Below, piece by piece: positions 59,775 to 64,000 of a DNA stretch of 64,000 nt. This stretch comes from Pontederia crassipes (Eukaryota > Streptophyta > Magnoliopsida > Commelinales > Pontederiaceae): positions 8,207,501 through 8,271,500 of the forward strand of contig JAUKPH010000017.1 of the NCBI GenBank assembly GCA_030549335.1, given 5' to 3'. A program made the position numbers and the translations under genes. Position 1 is the stretch's first letter. Every line of letters starts with the position of its first letter. The notes beneath the pieces are model-generated. The model was not told the DNA's origin, searched no databases, and saw only the letters and a program-made list of their open reading frames with translations.

Positions 59775-61551
59775 ATGGCAGCGGAGAAGCCGGCCACGTT
59801 GGAGCTGCCATCGCCGTCGCCTTCGCCGGCACCGGAGCCCACTCCGGTACCGGGGCCCACTCCGTCACCGGAGACGGAGAAGGTGGAAGAGTCTGTGCCT
59901 CCTGCTGTCGCGAGCAGTACGTCTTTTCTCTTCCTTTTCGTTCTTTCTCCCCTCTGTTTCTTTGTTCGCGTCGTTCATCTGAAACATCCCAGCTTTCAGT
60001 AAAATGTTACCCTTTTCATCTCGCAAGTTCGGGGAATTTTGGATTCTTGATGCCGTGATTTGGCGTGATGGCCTTTTCGGGGGATCATTGGCTCATTGCC
60101 CATTGGAAGCTCCGGAAGATTTTAGCTTGTGGCGAATTGTAGTGTCATAATTTTAATCTGATTCTTACTATTGCTAACACTAGTTCATTAACTCGTTTTA
60201 ATTTCTTGTTCGTGCAGCACAAAATATCTCTGGAGGACCAGTTCACAGAGGTGCGAACGATGATTGTGATTTGCTAAATGAGAGTTTCGTTTATTGGTCT
60301 TTTAGGATTCAGAAGAAAAATTGATTTTTGCCTGCGCAGATGCTGTTCTCACAAAGTTAGAGAGCGAGAAGAAGGAGAATTTAATCAAGGCTTGGGAAGA
60401 AAGTGAGAGGACCAAAGCTGAAAATAAGTAAGAGACTAGTCTTTCATGTCTTGATTGAGGGCACCACAACGAATTGCCTCTCTCTCTCTCTCTCTCCATA
60501 TATACATATAGATAGATCATAGTATGTATCAAGGAGAACTGCCTCAACTACAGAATGGGTTTAAACATGTCCTTGTATTCAGCATAGAGGTTCAATGCTT
60601 TCTAAATGACAAAGTTGGAAGTGTACATACTCTTTTCCCTGTTCCTTGTGATAATTTGAGTGCTTAGTATATGTTAATTTCAGAACATAATAGATATTAT
60701 TTGGTTCTAACTTTATGGCCATATTTGATTCAAATTTCTACCTTTGGAACTACAAACAGAGCCCAGAAGAAGATGTCATCAATTAGTTCTTGGGAGAACA
60801 CAAAGAAGGCAGCTCTTGAGGCTGAGCTGAGAAGATTGGAGGTAATGGTTTTCATTAATACTTGTTGCACCACCTGCATGTTTCGTTTTCAACTAGACAT
60901 TAAACTGTCCTCGTAGTAGAATCCTCAAGAAACCATGAGAGAGCCAGAAGAGTTCTATTTAAGAGAATTCATGACACCAAAAGGTCCAAAACATAGCTCA
61001 ATATAATATTACATACTTCTAAGAGGGAGAGCCAGACGGCGTTTTTATATATCCTAAAGAATTTTATTTTTGGCATGTGCTTGATTTCAAATGGTCTTGA
61101 ATCTTCATACGTCATTGATCATACAATTCGGATGTCCTTAACACTATTATATGCATCGATACTTGAAAAATTGCTTTTGGGGTCTCTGATACTGATGGAA
61201 TGCTTAGTTAGGCTCTTCATAAGGTTCAAATCTCAGTGTCTTAGCCGAATCTCTGTCTAGTTGATAGCTCGCATTCAGTGAAAGTGGACAAAAAGGGAAT
61301 TTTACACATGTTGTGGGGGTAAAGATCTTAATGCACTCGATCATTGTTGGCAGGAAAAAATGGAGAAGAAGAAGGCAGAATATGCTGAAAAGATGAAGAA
61401 CAAAGTCGCCATGGTTCACAGGGAAGCAGAAGAGAAGAGAGCGATGGTTGTGGCCAAGCGCGGGGAGGACATGCTAAAGGTGGAAGAAGAAGCCGCACGG
61501 TATCGTGCTACGGGCCATGCACCAAAGAGTAGTACTGGATGCTTCAGTTGA
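59775..61551 (+). CDS. remorin
   Basis: Remorins are plant-specific proteins on the inner face of the plasma membrane that mark nanodomains and affect immunity, symbiosis and virus movement. Five exons fit in phase: 59775-59916, 60218-60250, 60340-60427, 60760-60841 and 61354-61551, giving 180 residues. The N-terminus is Pro/Ser/Glu-rich and disordered (PSPSPAPEPTPVPGPTP). The C-terminal remorin domain is a coiled coil running from about LTKLESEKKENLIKAWEESE through ISSWENTKKAALEAELRRLE to KKKAEYAEKMKNK. The end (GHAPKSSTGCFS) has the Cys-containing anchor that is usually acylated. Length and order match short remorins of group 1. The start is fixed by the TATA box at 59712. Confidence 0.95.
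60480..60496. repeat. (CT)n microsatellite in remorin intron 3
   Basis: A short uninterrupted CT run within an intron. Confidence 0.9.
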
Positions 61552-62840
61552 TTAGAACTGAAAAGAAAAGAAAAGAAGAAAAAGAAAGAAAAAGGATAAA
61601 CGATCCAATCTTGTTCAGAATGTAGTCTGTTTCCTAACTTTCATGTTACTTCCTGAGTGTGATGTCAGTTCCGAGTGTGCAGCTGTAAATTATGGGTGTT
61701 TTTCTTTAGCTCGAAACAAGATACTTTTCCACCATGAGATGGAAATAAAAGAAACCTCCTTATGATCAGGACTTTTTTTTTTCGTGCAAGCATTTGCATT
61801 AATTGAATCTAAGATGTATTATTTTTAAGCATACGATATCTATCCTGATCGGTTTTTGAAAGTTTACCAATTAAAATTAAAATGTTGACGCTAATTTTTT
61901 TTCTCTCTCTCTCTCCTTCACATTATATTTTAGATAATAAAAAAAATTAAATACGATTTTTTTTAACAAAAAGTTATCCTCAGTGTCACTTTTAAAATTT
62001 ATAAAAAAGTGAAAAAAAAGACAACAGCACGTTTCATCTCTTTTTGTTATTGTAAGATGCATAATATGTTAATTTTCAACTTAACGGTGAGATAGACATC
62101 TTGAATTTATCAATTAAACATATGTGAAAGAGAATTTTACCAACAAAATTAAATGGAATAATTAAGTTGGTTTGTTTAGATGAATAGCATATGATAGATC
62201 AGAGATAATAATCTCGAATTTGATTTATATAATCTCCCGCTTGATCCACCTTATTCATATATATATATATATATATATATATGCTGATAGCTTTTAACAT
62301 CGGAAAAAGAATATAAAAAAAATTCACATTCTTAACATCAAAATTTAGATATGTCCATGCAAACTTTTTCATGCAGTTTACTCTCTAGGGTGCTGAAGAA
62401 ATGCCATATATAACTAGTTAGCTACTACATTAAAGAAAGGTAAAAAAAATGTCCATCGCTGAGAAGAAAACGTTTAACGAAAAGACGAAGAGAGAGAGAG
62501 AAAAGGGTGGTCAACAGTCAGCAATTGGATATGTCTGTCACCTTTTAATGCTCAAGTAGGTATCAATCTTTGTCCATACTTAGATTTCCAACTGCATGCA
62601 CATATTAGATTTCTTTCGGCGCCAGAACAAGGACTCTCCAATCGTCTTCTTTCCTTCGCCTTTCAAGCTTTCATTAATGAGGTTGTCTTCTCAGAAACCT
62701 CGTGTTGCATTGCGTTGCATGTCCCCAGTTCCTCTTCATATAAAGCTTCTGTTCATTGCTTCTGTTGGACATCAGCATGTGGATAATGCAATTACTTAAT
62801 TGCAAATTATGTGTGTAGTTCCATACTTGCACAGTTAATA
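61552..62840. other. remorin 3' flank and AT-rich spacer
   Basis: The first ~220 bp after the stop probably form the remorin 3' UTR, with AATAAA-like GAAATAAAAG near 61741. The rest is AT-rich with a (TA)n run at 62257-62282. No gene is recognised. Confidence 0.45.
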
Positions 62841-62849
62841 TAATTATGC

Positions 62850-63000
62850 ATTGATGGCTATAAAAAGTGACGCATAGGCTTCATCTTAGTGTGCTTGTAC
62901 GGCAGTCCACAGCCTCCGAGCAGTCCGACAAACTACGTGAGAGGCTGCTGAATTCCAACGACATCCGTAGTATTTGGATTGTAAACAAGTATTTTTCTTT
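62850..63000 (+). promoter_or_regulatory. possible promoter with short leader
   Basis: CTATAAAAAGTG at about 62860 is a good TATA-like box. Thirty to forty bases downstream begins a GC-richer stretch with a potential small stem (CAGCCTC at about 62919 pairing with GAGGCTG about 25 bases later). It could be the leader of a gene running past this point or of a non-coding transcript. No coding sequence follows in the window. Confidence 0.3.
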
Positions 63001-63379
63001 CTTGTGATCCAGTTCTTGATAACTAAATTTATAAAACAAACTCCGATCACTGCGAGATATTTTAAAGTATTTCTATTTCATTATTACTAATTCTTTCGAT
63101 ATGACATTGCATCGTTCTAATAAAAAAAAGTTTATATTTCGGTCTTCACGATTTTCCATTGAGATGCGAAATGGATAACCATGTGCATAGTTTAGGCAGA
63201 TAACTATTTGCATATTTTTTTTACTGTCAATGCCTATGTGACGTTGGCATGCTTGTTATTTAAATCATCCATCGTTGTGTCAAGTTATCTCTTTCCAAAC
63301 TTTTACGTGATATAGATTTATATGTATATTTTATGCCATGGACGAACAGTTTAATACACTGGCGAGTGTGTGGCATGTT

Positions 63380-63615
63380 TGAAACATTGGAAAAGAGGTA
63401 GGTGCTACAGTGCCCTGGTACTGTAGCGTTCAGGCGCATCACACGCGTGGGCCCATGGCCTGCTCCGCGTGTCGCTGCAAGCACACCGGGCGCGGGCCAG
63501 TGGCCCGCTGCGCGGCGTCACTCGGTTGCAAACGCGCGCTGGCTACGGCCCGCTGCGCTGCGCGAGATGGCATGGACAAACGGTGCGAGCGCACTGCACA
63601 GCCCGACAACTGAAC
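63380..63615. other. GC-rich island, probably repeat-derived
   Basis: About 230 bp of GC-rich DNA (GCGCGGGCCAGTGGCCCGC-like words, CTGTAGCG repeats) in otherwise AT-rich sequence. Frames are open on both strands but without recognisable protein. The GTGCTACAGTGCC-TACTGTAGC part recalls LTR-type repeats in plants. The rest of the window to 64000 is AT-rich with no gene seen. Confidence 0.4.
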
Positions 63616-64000
63616 TGTTTTTTTTTTTAAAAATAGAACAGAACGTTAGAAAACTCAGGGAAATATTTAAAAATTGAGAAAAATAAGTTTTTGGAGACAG
63701 AAAAAATCGAAAATTTTCTTAATAATGTGATATTTATTTTTCGACATAAATTTATGCATTTGTTTTATAATGCATTTTATATGTTTTATTATGCCATGAT
63801 AAATATATATATGACAAATTAGATTATTTCTATTTTATGCACATTATCGATTAGAAAAATTTGAACAATTTTCTGTTAATATTCAGAATATTTATTATGC
63901 ATATTTGGTATTTATGCATATGATATTTTATACATTATGCCTTGTAATTATGTGAACTTCATATAATTTAATATGCATGTTAGTTATCATGTCACATTTA

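Noticed and set aside
59694-59777. In-frame upstream ATG extending the remorin N-terminus by 27 residues
   Set aside because: A TATA box at 59712 lies downstream of this ATG, so it would not be in the mRNA. The start at 59775 gives the usual remorin N-terminus.

Overview
The window is nuclear DNA from a flowering plant, probably a monocot. All protein genes are plant-type: chloroplast and mitochondrial proteins, a remorin, a plant MCTP and a plant LRR receptor kinase. They have many short exons with GT-AG introns and GC-rich first exons, set in AT-rich DNA full of nested transposons. The species cannot be named from sequence alone. The monocot guess rests mainly on the GC-rich first exons and is weak.

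Host loci, left to right: a mitochondrial F1-ATPase epsilon subunit (5440-5625, minus); a five-exon plastid GNAT acetyltransferase (8688-11417, minus); a decayed copy of the glutamyl-tRNA reductase-binding protein gene (13759-17942, minus); an MCTP/FTIP-type four-C2 membrane protein in one coding exon (26536-29541, minus); a 13-exon LRR receptor-like pseudokinase of the At1g63430/At5g41180 type (36305-41703, minus); a ten-exon tRNA adenosine deaminase of the TAD1/ADAT1 type (45005-57284, minus); and a five-exon remorin (59775-61551, plus). I assembled the exon chains by hand, matching splice sites, codon phase and family sequence. They need transcript support. The genes are unrelated housekeeping and signalling genes and show no sign of acting as a cluster.

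Mobile DNA fills most of the rest. Two related non-LTR LINEs lie on the minus strand: a 5'-truncated copy at 2002-4612 and a long copy at about 45856-53935. A short LINE piece with a 16-bp target duplication lies at 15920-16244. A (TTG)n-tailed SINE family has three copies, each with a perfect 15-18 bp target duplication (1027-1202, 3922-4135, 49521-49690). Two Mutator-like elements have clear ends (12260-13022 and 48858-50090). Two CACTA elements of one family sit in opposite orientation (about 21535-22717 and 23693-25218). A further inverted-repeat element lies at 50820-52084. Old LTR-element fossils lie near 6.7-8.5 kb and 19.2-21.2 kb.

The two main results are these. First, the last coding exon of TAD1 lies 9.2 kb from the previous one. 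The intron between them holds the long LINE, which itself carries a foldback Mutator-like element (with a SINE inside it) and another inverted-repeat element. Second, the GluTR-binding-protein locus carries a frameshift and two in-frame TAG codons in otherwise recognisable exons, so it looks like a pseudogene of a gene that plants normally keep as a single functional copy. I found no CRISPR array, no tRNA or rRNA gene, and no clearly new multi-gene system.
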